A stretch of 64,000 bases of DNA from Harmonia axyridis (Eukaryota; Arthropoda; Insecta; Coleoptera; Coccinellidae). The stretch lies in NCBI RefSeq assembly GCF_914767665.1, contig NC_059501.1, forward strand, positions 36,804,501 to 36,868,500. The letters run 5' to 3'. The position numbers and the translations under genes were made by a program. The notes under the pieces are model-generated. The model had not been told where the DNA came from, made no database searches, and worked only from the letters and a program-made list of their open reading frames with translations. Positions 45,955-58,137 of this stretch are shown here, piece after piece (position 1 is the first letter of the stretch; each line of letters opens with the position of its first letter).

Positions 45955-47478
45955 CACTGCGCAAAAAAATTAACGCACATTCTGAAAATCTCAATTTTAA
46001 TGAAAGTTAACTCTACATTGACTTCATAACTTATTTTTTATGTTCTCTCGGGAAGGTTTTGAACGAAACAAGACACATTAAATGAAAGAAAAATTCAGGA
46101 TTTCACCGAATCTTACGTGAAAAAAGAGAAATAAACAATTTTCAAAATACTGGAATGCTGATGTGATTTAATACTTGGTATTTCTACCCCTTGCGTTAAT
46201 TACAGTTTGGCAACGACGGTTCATACTCAAAATGAGTGATCTTAAAATGTTCTGATCTAATCCTTCCCAGATTTTTCTGAGTTGGTTTTCTAAGTCATTA
46301 AGAGTAGCTGGATGATTTTCTGAACTTCTCAGCCTTCTATTAAGGTTGTCCCAAACCTGCTCAATCGGATTAAGACTGGACTTCTTGCTGGCCATTCCAT
46401 TCGAGAGACTTCAACCTCTTCAAGGTACTCCTGAACGATGCGCGCCCGATGAGGTCTGGCATTATCGTCTAAAAAAATAAAATTTTCACCAATGTATAGG
46501 GCAAATGGTACTACATGCTCTTCAAGAATGTTCCTTTTATATCTATCAGCATTCATAGCTCCATTGTCAACGACTACTAGGTCTGTGCGAGAAGTCAAAG
46601 ATATTCCACCCCATACCATAATCGATCCTCCCCCGAAACCAGTAGTATTCAGGAAATTGCACTGAGCATATCTTTCATGTGAACGTCTGTATACAAGGAA
46701 ACGTCGATCACAATGGTAGAGGCAGAATCTAGACTCATCTGTGAAGAGAACTCTTTCCCAATCAGCCCCTTCCCAATGGATATGCTCTCTCGCAAAATCC
46801 AAACGCACCCTTCGATGGGCTGGGTTAAGAGTTGAGCCTCTTGCCGCGACACGAGGTCTTAAATCATATTCTCTGAGGCGATTTCTTATTGTCTGAGTGC
46901 TAATTTGCACCCCATGAGTTTGCTCAAGCTGATTTTGAAGGAGGCGAGTGGGTGCAAACCGTTGTCTCAACGAAGAAACTCTCAAGTAACGTTCTTGAAT
47001 GGCAGTTGTTACCCTTGGTCTACCCTGTCCTGGTCTTCGAACATTCATACTTGTCTCCCTGAATCGCTGCAACATTCTGGACACACTTGCATGGGAAACT
47101 CCAAACCTTTCTGCAATTCTTGTGTATCTCCACCCTTCTTCTCGCAAAACTTCCGCTTGGGCACATTCCTCTTTGGTCAAATTGCGTGTTTCGAGTTGCA
47201 TAGCGATCGAGTGTAGAAAATCAAACGAAAGAAAAACTATTGATCACTAGAATTGATCGAGAACAACTGATTTCAGAATGAAGCCAATACATTCAAAATC
47301 TGATAATCTCATCTTTTTTTATTCCTGCTGGAAAAAAACATCTGTATTGAAGAAAAACGTTGAAAGTGGATAACATATGTATGCATAATTCTGATAAAAA
47401 TAATTATCATTGAGAACACCTTCAGTTGTAGAATAAATTTGAGATTTCCATAATGTGCGTTAATTTTTTTGCCCAGTG
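45955..47478 (-). mobile_element. Tc1-like transposon, near-complete, 29-bp inverted repeats
   Basis: The ends CACTG(C/G)GCAAAAAAATTA are mirrored with a single mismatch over 29 bases counting the flanking TA. TA lies at 45953-45954 and 47479-47480. Total length 1524 bp, normal for Tc1. It carries one transposase gene on the minus strand with a single disabling base deletion. It is the best preserved autonomous-type element in the window, so probably a recent arrival. Confidence 0.93.
46168..47201 (-). pseudogene. Tc1 (DD34E) transposase with one frameshift at the third catalytic site
   Basis: The transposase cuts and joins transposon ends at TA sites. The N-terminal paired-like domain includes a helix-turn-helix (TRIAERFGVSHASVSRMLQR, residues 27-46), a GRP-type hinge (GQGRPR, 58-63) and a second HTH (STQTIRNRLRE, 101-111). 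The catalytic domain has TDESRF (Asp155), a GGSIMVWGGI core (191-200) and DDNARPH (Asp246). About 46373, one base is missing, which turns the SPD-LNPIE motif out of frame. The Glu expected 34 residues after Asp246 is present in the downstream frame (SLNPIEQVWDNLNRRL, within 46168-46395), which then runs open to the normal C-terminus. No other stop is seen. Confidence 0.92.
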
Positions 47479-47480
47479 TA

Positions 47481-48439
47481 TATGCTTACGTTCATTCATT
47501 TGTTTCACTATGTTGACGGAAATTTTCATTTGTTTTGAATGATATACGATACGACACTACAGTTTTTTCAATAATTAATTCTAAAAATACTACAAGTAGA
47601 AAACAAACCGCTCTTCAAATGACATAATCAGACTCATCGGCGATCTCTGTATTAGACCCTCTTGTCCACATATTTTTCAATTGCGTTTTACATCGTTGTG
47701 ATGAATCCTTAAGTCAAGAGTACCTCATTGTTGTATCATAGCTTCAAGCTTCCATGCCTGTTCATATTTTTTCCATCCTAAGGATGCCCTCAGGGCAGTT
47801 GTTTGATAATAGGCAGGGTAGGCGGTCACCAAGGACACCACCAGGGGCGGCATTTCAAGCTTGATCAACAAAAATTTCTGTGTGTAGAAATACAGACAAA
47901 TTTAAAATGAGAAGATCGAAAGTGCCGCAATATACATTATTCTGATGAATATGTCAAATGTCGCGTAATCCTCCTCATGGTACTTCTTACGATTTATTGA
48001 CGCTGAAACTCATTAGGATTATCGGCGTCCTCTTTAATGAACATTGTCGACTTCCATCCCGTTTTTGAAGAGTCCCCTTGATGTTTCAAAAATAATTTTT
48101 CTTTTGAAATCTCTAATCAGAATGTTGATTCCTAAAAGTAATATTACAGAAACGATTCCATTTCACCATTTCCATTTCATCATTCTGAAGAAGTGTTTTC
48201 ATTGCATATCACAAATAATTGCGAGTATAATATTCTTTCTAATTTCCTAATGTAGGTATATGCAATGTGAAAGTTATCACTTTTTCATTTTGCCTTCAGA
48301 ATTCAAGATGAATTGAGTTCATGAAGTAATCTATATGTATAAATTTTTAGCATTTTTTCGGCAATGGGTAATATAATACCTACGATGTAAGTCAAGTAGA
48401 ATAGATGGCATTTATAGGAGATTTGTAAATATATTGAAG
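47481..48439. other. Intergenic, no gene seen
   Basis: No coding frame with motifs; a 68-codon plus-strand frame (48044-48250) is hydrophobic by chance. No element ends. Confidence 0.4.
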
Positions 48440-49110
48440 TCTCTTCTTCTTCTTCTACATATTTTAAGCCAGTGGCTTGTATTTCCCAATTATTTATGCC
48501 TCTTAGGAGATTGACGTTCACGAGTCCTTCCACCGTTTAGGCGGTCTTCCCTGCGGTCGACGTGTTCCTGGATTTCCATCCCTTACTATTCTGACAATTC
48601 TTTCCTCATCCATCCTTTCCACATGGGCATTCCAAAATCTTCTTCTATTGCGACCCCATCGAACTATATCTGGAACTCCACACTCGTTGCGGATGTCTTC
48701 ATTTCTCTTTTTATCTCGTAATGTGAAGCCTATGATGTTTCTGAGCACTTTAATTTCGGTAGTTCGGAGTGCATTCTTCATCACCTTGGTGTCTGCTCTC
48801 GTTTCTATTGCGTACGTCATCATTGGTCTCACAATAGTTTTATATATTCTGGATTTAGAATCTTTCCGCATGTGTTTGTTGTTCCATACAATGTCTCTGA
48901 GAGCACCCGATATCCTTGCCGCTTTGTTTGTTTGGTCTTTAATTTCTTTGGTTCTGTCCTCTTTAGCTGTTATTTGCACGCCCAAGTAAGCAACCGACAT
49001 CACCTGTTCAATTGGTCGATCCTCCAACACAAGTTTACATCTTATTGGTTCTTTTGCAGCCACGAGTGATTTCGTTTTCGCAGTCGATATTTCCATGTTC
49101 AATGTTTTGG
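48440..49110 (-). mobile_element. LINE ORF2 C-terminal fragment with GAA-repeat tail
   Basis: The minus strand is open for 194 codons (48518-49102). It carries the post-RT region of a non-LTR retrotransposon: STAKTKSLVAAKEPIRCKL, VAYLGVQIT, IYKTIVRPMMTYAIETRAD, TTEIKVLRNIIGFTLRDKKR, RNRRRFWNAHVERMD and RPQGRPPKRWKDS. A frame change follows and the copy ends at a (GAA)n run (about 48442-48455). The RT catalytic part is missing, as in a 5'-truncated insertion. The open frame suggests a fairly recent copy. The family looks RTE-like, but I am not certain. Confidence 0.8.
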
Positions 49111-51431
49111 CTTTTGTGTATAAAATTTAAATAGGAGCCGTTGTAAATCGTCCTCGCTCTCAGCTACAATCACTTCATCATATATTGAAGTATTCCACAA
49201 ATAATGTTGTAAATAATGGTGAAGAAGGAATTATGAGAATCAGAGAGTAAGTTTTAGGTTTTATTCATTTATAAATAACGGCTGGAGGCTTTTCAAAAGT
49301 TATAGTCAGCGAACTAGAAAGAATATCTCTACCACTTGAAAATATAATACTCGTAGAACAGAGAAATGAAAATGCATATTATATGAAGGAAGAGCACAAT
49401 CTTAGAATTGATTCAATTTTTTGATAGGTTAGAAATTGTTCAGTTTTTGTTAATGAATATTTCCCCTATTTCATTCTCAAGATTCTCTAAAGAGATAAAA
49501 AGACCCCGATTGTCCAATATTTTTTTTTGCATTCGTCAGAGTTGACTTCTGTGGGCGTCAAATTATGTCTCTGCTTGGAAAAGCAATTTGGCTAGCGACG
49601 GCTCTGGATACCCTAGAAACCCTATCAAATTTTCCAAATGAATTATGAGTATCAATAACAACACATTCAATTATACCATAAATTCTTTCTTATGCCTTAT
49701 TCCAGGAAACATAAACAGATCACTTACATCTCGAAGGGGTTTCGTACGTTATCAAACTTCTGAAACGCAATTTGTATTTCGGTGAAAAACTGAAGGCATT
49801 TCCTTCAGATGATCCCGAATGCTATTCAGAAACCCGAAACTCCCATACAGGGCAAAAACTCCGTCCCTTTCATGCCGGTAAATCAAATTATCGGTATCCT
49901 CTCTCAGTTTATTCACTCCCACAGACGTTTTGTTTGGCACCTTCGATCGTCCGAGTCTTGGAAGTCGAGCTAACATTTTCCACGTATAGACGACTCGACG
50001 CCGTCGTTGACATAACGAAGTTTCGCACTCTCTAGAAATCCATGAGCTCCGTAATCTATTTTCTGACAAATTATCTTTTTCTTTGAGCTCAAAAGACTTG
50101 GATATTCTCAATTAGGGATGTTTCCCGTGAAAGTTCAGGCCTAGATTGATCGTGGTGATTCTCGCGAAGATTTTCAAGGTTTATTCTTCAGGATTATTGG
50201 AGCGGAGGTAATTAGGAGGAAAGACGTTGATGATTACTTTGATTAATTGAATCGATAATCTAAGTGCAGGACAGAACGTTTCAGCAAGAACCCCACATGT
50301 CTTTTTAACAAACCAATTAAAGCGTTTTTTGCAGGATCCAGGTTTTTTGATTACTTACGGTGTCTGTTGCTAAGGCGGTAGGTATTGTGTGCCATTTGTT
50401 AGGTAAGGGCTTTGATGGTATTTGACAAGACTATTTCTTGAGACCATAATTACGTTTTATCATTGTGATTTTTGGTGACAACAGCTGTAAAGTTGTGCCG
50501 CAGGTTAACTCGAAAAAACTACTGACAGGTGTTGACATGCTGTTTTTCCATCTAGAAATCATTTCTGTTCAATATTGACCGTTTGTCATTGGTGGCAATT
50601 AAGACTTGGGAAATAGTAAAAAATAAATTCTCATAAAACGTATATACACAACATTGAACATTTAAAAAACAACAATAAACTTTCTCCAGTGAATAAAACA
50701 TAAAACAAATTTGTAATCATAATAAACAGGAAAAATATGACTCCAAAACAATTTTTGTGAAATGGAAATAAAATCATTGACTAAGAATATAGTGTGTCCG
50801 TTGTGTTTTTTTATAAAACCAATTTCAAGAATCATTTGTTGAGTTTCTTCGCAAATCTTTTTATCTGTAATCTGTAATAGGTCTTAACATAATAACATCT
50901 CGATTGATGATGGATACATCATCTTCCTGATGAAGCCACAGAATCAATTCGAAGTACCTTCCAGGAATAAACACTTTGTTCATTATATTATATTTTATAT
51001 AATTAAATTCATTATATATATTTTATAAAATACTGAATTTTAATCAAATTGATATAATTTGCTATATCAGTTTCATCTGACGAAAGACCAGCAGCAATTA
51101 TGTTTCGATATAAGCGTCACAATATCTCTTTGGGTGCAGAAAGATCGAAAAAAGAAGATTCACCATCAGTCAGTATTGCTTGATTGTTCGAAATTAATAA
51201 TTTTCATTGCTCTTTCTCAAAAGAATATATATGTAGGCGTGGTTAATCGATCGTCTAGAGGTTTGATTCGATTACCTGGCCTTTCGTCTTTTTCTCCGTG
51301 ACTTTGTTGGATTTGTAATAATTAAACTCTTTTGAATTATTTACATCTATTTACAAAGCCACAATTATACAGTACAAACTCAATATTGAGAAGATCCTAA
51401 TAACGTCCTAATCACAAGTATCTCACAACGG
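49111..51431. other. Intergenic, no supported gene
   Basis: A 119-codon minus-strand frame (49752-50111) is Arg-rich and in a less AT-rich patch, but without motif, splice sites or homologue. The remainder, including the AT-only stretch near 50980-51060, shows no structure. Confidence 0.35.
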
Positions 51432-51660
51432 TACTGAATTTCGTCTTCAAATTTAGTTTTAATTACTCGAAACGTCTTCGATTATCACGTCTTTGTCGTA
51501 CTTCAAGTTTTCGGTCGTCTCGTCTTTGATTTGTTCGCGACTCGTCTTTATCTAGTCCGCGAACCGTCTTCGCGTCGTACGTCTTAAGTTGACCGACCGA
51601 ACTGTCCTCTCTCCGATTGGAACTACCATGTCTCGAATATCGACCCCAGTTCTTTCGGTT
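51432..51660. repeat. CpG-rich tract with repeated CGTCTT words
   Basis: CGTCTT or close variants (CGTCTTCG, CGTCTTTG, CGTCTCGTCTTTG) occur about eight times within 160 bases in an otherwise AT-rich, CpG-poor region. The minus-strand frame across it (51463-51687) is Arg/Asp-rich only because of this repeat. It could be a degenerate short tandem repeat or part of an element not recognised. Confidence 0.35.
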
Positions 51661-53449
51661 TGACCACACCCTTAGGGAAAGTACCATCCCCTAGTTCAAT
51701 AAGGGCTTTGCCGTACCGCCCACAAAGATCTTCGCGGATTCCTGGAAATCGAATATTCTAGAAGGACTAGAACCTGATACACAGATGTAACACATCTGGT
51801 ACAACCGTCTTGTTCTCGAACTTTCCCAACCCCAGTAAGTCTTTTGAGATTTGACACCCCGAAGAATTACACATCCTTTTTACATTATGTACAATAAAAA
51901 TTCGTTCCCTGTAAATTCATTGAAAATGTCATGCCCTTGACACTTGAAGAAACTAATAAGTATCCAAGCATCCTGTTGAACATCTCAATTATTTACAAGG
52001 AACAATAATATATATACTTACTATATGTTTCGGGTACATATCTAAAGTGTTTTGACGACAACGTTTGCTCATATATGTTATGTGTAAAAAAGAGGTTTGA
52101 TAATGAAGTTTGAACCAAATTACTTGAAATAAGCATTTTGTTGGTTACTCGATTCGATGTTTTTTATCTTTTATAGCCAATTAAAAACTGATGTTCTCAC
52201 AAATGGATTGTAATTTGAATGAAACACAATAAATTGTACAACACAACAAAGACAATTTCGATGCGAAAATCTCAGTTATGTAAATATCACAGAAGGCTAA
52301 ACAAGGGCGACAAAGCGTATAGATGAAGTGAAATAATACCAAAACTTTGGACGTAGACATGCTCGTAGTGCAATAACAATCGTGATAGCGATAATGAACT
52401 CATAAACCATACAAGGATCCCATTTTTTACTGCCGTGCCGATTTCAACGAAAAGAGAAATGATTAATGATGACTAATGACTTATTTTCATAAACAAATTT
52501 TCATTATTCATCTTCGCTAGAATTCTTTATATTTGAAGACTTCGGGGAGCAATTACTTTCAGTAAATCCCCCCTGCCATATATCTACACCTTTATCGCTA
52601 GGCATTGGGTGTCAGTAAAAGACTCCTAAATCATTTACCAATGTCTCCATATCCATAATTGATAGAATTAATTAATAATGAGAATTAATCAAAACATTCA
52701 ATTTAACAAACTTTAATAAAATAAAAATCGATATATTAGATACATTCAGACTCAATGTGCATCGAAAATTTTCAGCTTGCTGTGTCAACGCAAAGATTCG
52801 GAGGGGCGCAGGGAATTTGCCAATTGGAAGCTTGGCTCTTAGGAATTCATACCCTCTTTGGGGATCGGGTCGCGCAGTGTACGTATGCGAATTCTTGACT
52901 AGAGTGCGAAAAATCTCCCCAATATTCAAGGTTATAATCACCGCATTTGGCAGAAACTTCAGCCTTATAAAATTCCATTGATGCGAGAATAGACTAGTTT
53001 TCATTTTTTTGTTAAGGATTAATTCTAAAAATTTAAGTAAAATGAAACAAAAATGTGAAAGAATCATTGAAATATCTCTAGAAATGAAAAAGTTATGGGA
53101 CCTTGAAGTTGCGCTTGGAAGAATAATTTCATAGTAAGTGTAAGTGGCGTGACGTCACACACTAGACGACTGGTATTCGCAGAGTGCTTACGAATTCATT
53201 GGTGTACAATCACTTGTGCCCTTCGTGTCGTGTTTTGTTCGTTACACGATGGCTGAAATAACTTACTATATACATACATATAAATTACTTTTTTCTCTTT
53301 TTACTTTTTACTCCTCACATAAATATGTTTTGCCATTGATAGATTTCAACAACCAATACTCAACTACAAACTGTTTATGAAACGTTTTTTAAATAAATCA
53401 TCGTTATAAGTTGAACCATGATGAAGCAAATTCAAAAGTAGATACTTAC
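51661..53449. other. Intergenic or intron of the minus-strand gene starting at 53577
   Basis: No second exon could be recognised downstream of the donor at 53449. Includes a cAMP-response-like TGACGTCA at 53149-53156 and a 131-codon minus-strand frame (52672-53067) of no known family. Confidence 0.35.
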
Positions 53450-53577
53450 TTGAAAAGTTCAACTCCTTTTATTTCTGCACTGACATAAGATGGATTTGAA
53501 GAAAAAAACTCCATCACTGCGAATATATCTATTTTAGGCAAATTGTCACTTTGTCCATTCACGAAGCCTTCTTCCAT
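53450..53577 (-). CDS. Candidate first coding exon, SWIM/YqaJ-like insect family (tentative)
   Basis: On the minus strand an ATG at 53577 opens 42 codons ending in a strong splice donor, CAA|GTAAGTATC (exon end 53450, phase 2). The product reads MEEGFVNGQSDNLPKIDIFA, then VMEFFSSNPSYVSAEIKGVE. The pattern L-P-K-(I/V)-D-...-F-(V)-S-A-E-...-G-V is one I associate, from memory, with the start of a repeated insect protein family that later carries a SWIM zinc finger and a YqaJ-like nuclease domain. No such domain is visible in this window, so the exon may be a solitary fragment. GC-richer sequence just upstream (53630-53740) could be its promoter. Confidence 0.4.
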
Positions 53578-55546
53578 TATGGTAACATAAAAACAAAACT
53601 CTAGTTAAAACTACACTGTACAACTACAAACGGCGCGAGAGCCTTGGCGCGGCTAAGTATTTAAACGTAATTTATAGTGTAGCGATCACAGGCAAGAGCC
53701 GTTACGTCACAGACCAAAGACGTTCCGCGCTAAAATATGTAAATTTAAATAATCTATTTCTCAGTCATTTATTGATGAATTTTCAAAATGTTTTCACTGA
53801 TTTATCTGTTTTGCTCTATATTTTAATTCTATCGTGTCAAATATAGTATTCTCATCATCACTAAACTAGTCCGAAACCTAAGGAAGCTATTCAGGGGTTA
53901 GAAACTGTTGAACAATATTTGGTTTTCAGATAAAAGTCATTTTCATCTTATTGATTAGATACGTGGCCTCTAAGGTGAAAATGAGCTTGCATACAGTTTA
54001 CGTTAGTAGTAGTAAAATCCCTGGCCCAGTTGAAATCTCGGTTAAAACAAAATATTCACCATGAAATGGGAAATATCATACTGCCATGCATAGGTACTTG
54101 CAAAAATGTCATCAGGAATTTTAGTGTCAGATTGGATGAGTGTCGTGAACACGAGGGTCGACATTTGGAAGATTTTAGTTTTAGGAAATAAATTCTCAAA
54201 CATGGATTTTTTTTCATAATTGAAAAAAAATTTTTTTTAATGTTTTAATTTTTTCAATCACTTTTCTACTTATGAACCTTTTTTGAGACACCTTGTATAA
54301 GTATTAGTCATCTTCTATCGTAATGCCTCATGTATAAGTATATTTGTGGAATTAATTTTGATTGAAACTAGGATGTAAAAGAAATATAACTCGTATAATA
54401 TCCGACAATAGTCTTCGAGCGGTAAAATATGCTCATTCAATATAATATTTCAGCGCTCATTTGCTAAATCAAGCGCTATGTCTTTTGTTTACAACGTCTG
54501 CGTCTTTTGAATTTAGAAGAAATGGTTCAGCCATGCGGCAGTAACCAAGCAAAACCTAAAAATTTTGATGTCAATGTCGCGGTTAACTTCGTGCATGTGC
54601 AAAACGTGACTAGGGTTTCTGTGAATATAACTTCCGATGTTGTTTTCCTGATATTTTCTGATGAATGTACAAACTCGTTAGAGAATCTGCATTCATATGT
54701 AGATTAACAGTTTCAGAGTTCCATGTCAAAAATACTCAATATTTCAGAGACTCTGTGTGTACCTATATGTGAATAATTTTGAGCTCGTGCAAAATTTGGC
54801 GGGGACTGTGTAGTTAGAAATAGAGAAAGTTCAAGCAGAATATAAATTGAAAAAATTAAAGCTCCGGAGATTTGGAAATTTTCCGTGATTATGTCAATGT
54901 CAGCATTTCATATCAATCGTGTCATCACAACCATAGAAAATCAAATTCAATTTTTACCTATAGTCTAAAATATAATCCCTCGAATATTTATGATGAACTT
55001 CAGGATTATCGAGGCATCAAAACCCTCCATCTAGATAAATAAACTTACAACGATAATATCCTAACAAATATATGCATGTGGTCTCCAAGGGTCAATGTGC
55101 ACATGAATGAACGGCATCTAAAACGCTCCTGGTGACCTCAAGACGGCGTTTCTGTCGAATCTTTCTCATTATCTAACCTCACCAATTCGAATTCCGACAA
55201 AATATCCCGAACATTATGTTGCTTTGGTTGAATTAGTCAATAAAAGTCGAAGTTTAGGGGCGACATAATGGTAACCTTGGTTGCGTGTTGTCCATTCGAC
55301 CTCTGTTCCTGATACGCACGCATTCCCTGTGACGTTGCTACGTTCAATATTTTTATACCTCCAATATTCATAGCTATCACAAACTTCTGCCCGGGTTGCA
55401 CTACCAAACCATACCTTACACAAATTACGTAAAATATTGAACATTAGTGAACTTTTTGATGTAGTTTCGATTTTAACTACCATGGTTTATCATTCCATAT
55501 ATTTTCGAAATTAAATTATATTTAATATATTTCCATATTTTAAATA
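53578..55546. other. Intergenic, with a dispersed-repeat copy at 55019-55140
   Basis: No gene seen. CATCTAGATAAATAAAC through TGTGGTCTCCAAGG is the relative of about 6021-6110. A lone GAGACACCTTGTATAAG near 54286 resembles an inverted decayed CAGGGTGTCTC element end. Confidence 0.4.
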
Positions 55547-56343
55547 TATAGGGTGACTGGTCATGTGAGAGACAATGACTCAGAGGAGATAGAGGACCTG
55601 GAAGTGATTGAGGATTGGGGGTTAAAATGTCCCATAGTATATTGGTTTCAGAGATATAGGGGATTCATGAAAAAATGCTAAAACTCCAACATCTTTTTTA
55701 AAATGGCAAATTTTTCGCTGATATTTCACAGGGTTTTTACTAATACACATTCTCCATCAGCTCAAAAAAAACACATGATAAAATTGTAGTATTGAAAAAT
55801 TTTAATTTATATGTCAGGTGAAAAATATCACTGGGTATATGAGATGAAAAAAATTTAATAGAAATTTGAAAAGAGCGAAAATATTGAGTGAAGATTAGGT
55901 TTTCGTTTGAATGAAGCAAACTTTGTTTGGTTTTCATGATATGTTGAAAGCTTAATATATATTACAAAATTTTCATATTCACTCGATGAAATAATATTTT
56001 TGATAAAACATAATAATAATAATAATAACACTGCTTTCGGGGTACTGAAGATAAGTCCGACTTATTTCAATAACTCCTAGAGCTCCTGTTCCTTTTATTG
56101 AACTGAAAAATGTAGAACAATCATCCACCTTGTATGTTTCCAAGAAAGTATAGTCTTCAACAAAATAATGTAACAATAATCAGGACAGATATTTTTTTTT
56201 ACGGGCATTAAGGTGGTAACTTGAGGTTCAGCATTTTGAAACCAATATCCCTATAGGACATTTTAACCCACAATCCTCATTCAGGTCGAGGTCCTATATG
56301 TCCACTGACCCGTTGTCCCTTCCGTCAAAAGTCACCCCTGCAT
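55547..56343. repeat. Foldback element with GGGTGAC ends
   Basis: Left AGGGTGACTGGTCATGTGAG is mirrored imperfectly on the right (inverted GGGGTGACTTTTGACGGAAG). The best inner match is GGTTAAAATGTCC(C/T)ATAG...ATATTGGTTTCA. The arms are about 110 bp. The interior, about 570 bp, has no coding potential. An (AAT)n run lies at about 56010-56029. Confidence 0.7.
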
Positions 56344-58094
56344 AAATGAAAATTCGTTACACATTAAATTCATATATCATTATGTGGAATAATACTTAGT
56401 TGTTCAGAATTGTTTAATAGGAATCAGTGCCAACTTACCGAGAGAAATTCAAGAAAGCCTATTAAGAGGATATGCTCACTAGAAAATAGAATTTCACCAA
56501 GTTTGACAAAAATTTGCTGAGATTTCTATTATTTTATTCCTGGTATCAGCAACTCAACCATGTATTAACGCCTCCAATGTTCACACATTCAAAAAAAGAA
56601 AGGACTCTTGGAAATATAATTGTCCTTACTGAATTAAATCCCTCAATTTTCATTAATTGAATTTATTTTTCGTTGATATTTTCTTATCGTTCGGATCATT
56701 TGATATAAGAAGATTATTGATAGATCGTAAAGTCCCACGACTACCTATTTAAAATTACTTTTTTAGCGTTGTTCTCCGAACCGATCGTTTTATCATTTCG
56801 TCAGAATGTCTATAATTTTAGAATTTTAACCAGGAAATGGTGTGATAAGATAAGCTCCAACGAATCCATCCTCATATGAGATCGAATTCCATAAATAGTT
56901 CATTTTTTTCATCGCCTTTTAGGTTATGATTCAATAATAATTTTTGGTAATGATATTCATCCCTATTGAAACCTTCCATACTCAATCGGATCATTTCTTT
57001 CATTTCATTTTTGAATTTCCTCGTGTTCATCTACATGCTCACAAGTTTCCCTTTTCTTTTGTATTTATGAAAAATAAGGGTTGAAATACATTATATTCAA
57101 AGAGTTGAGTAGCACTGAACTTTTACCATTGTGCGGAAAGGAGTAGAGTGAGCGTTGAAAGCTGCTATCATTCTTATGGTTGTACATGTGTGTACAGAAA
57201 AAATATCAAGTTCTTTGAGACATCTCTCAGGAATATTGATGATTTATGTTCACTCCATTCGTTACTCATATTCATAAGGCACGTCTGATATGGAAACGGA
57301 TTTAAAATGATTAATGTATTCAATCTCACAGCTATTTTGTTATCTCGTGGGATTGCTTGTAGTTTGAAATTGAACAATAAAGTCGATAGAGCTTCATTTA
57401 GTTAATACTCTCGAATCATATCGAAGAATTTAAAATAAAAGTATCATAAAGGAAGAGATGAAATTGCTTAAATATACAACAAGTGTAAAAATGGATATAA
57501 TTCTAGGTGACGTTTTATTTTTTTGAGGAAATTATCAATCAAAAATCAGAACAATTTGAAATTGGTGTATTGGTCAGAGTAACAAACATGATGTTTTACC
57601 AAAGAAAAATGATACTTAAAAATGTATATACTTTTTTCCCAGTAGTGGAAAACATCGAAATCTTCCATATAATAGTAATGTATAACCATAAAATCGGGGA
57701 TATTCTTGCACGATTCTGTTCTTCAAGATGTGGCAGAAAAAAGGGATTAGCCACAGATTTAGAAAAAACTTATATGTCAATGCTGACTTGATAGCGCTGA
57801 AGACTACGTTATGGTAGTACGTTTTGAGGTGGTCCAAAAAAGACTTGAGGCGTTCCTTTTTGAAGGCTATAAATTTGGTTTGACAGTTAAGGAAATATTC
57901 ACAATATAATTATATAAACTGCTAATATATCCCTCTCAATGAAAATGAATGCACAGAATATCCAATGCATTTATTCTATTTCAATTGGCTTGGATATTAT
58001 TAGCGATGTTGTATAAAGGCTTCAATAATCTTTTGAATTAGGTACTTTGAATTGAGAATACATTGTAAATATGCCCCTAAGCCATAGAAAAATG

Positions 58095-58096
<2 letters not shown>
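56344..58096. other. Intergenic, no supported gene
   Basis: The 94-codon plus-strand frame at 57507-57791 and its opposite-strand counterpart show no motif. No repeat ends seen. Confidence 0.4.

Positions 58097-58135
<39 letters not shown>
58097..58135. repeat. (TA)n microsatellite
   Basis: About 19 uninterrupted TA units. Confidence 0.95.

Positions 58136-58137
<2 letters not shown>

Noticed and set aside
46905..47250. Plus-strand frames of 83-103 codons
   Set aside because: Antisense shadows of the Tc1 transposase.
48648..49069. Plus-strand frames of 65-113 codons
   Set aside because: Antisense shadows of the LINE ORF2 C-terminus.
49752..50111. 119-codon Arg-rich minus-strand frame as a gene
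   Set aside because: No motif, no splice site or polyadenylation context; the less AT-rich base composition alone makes longer chance frames likely.
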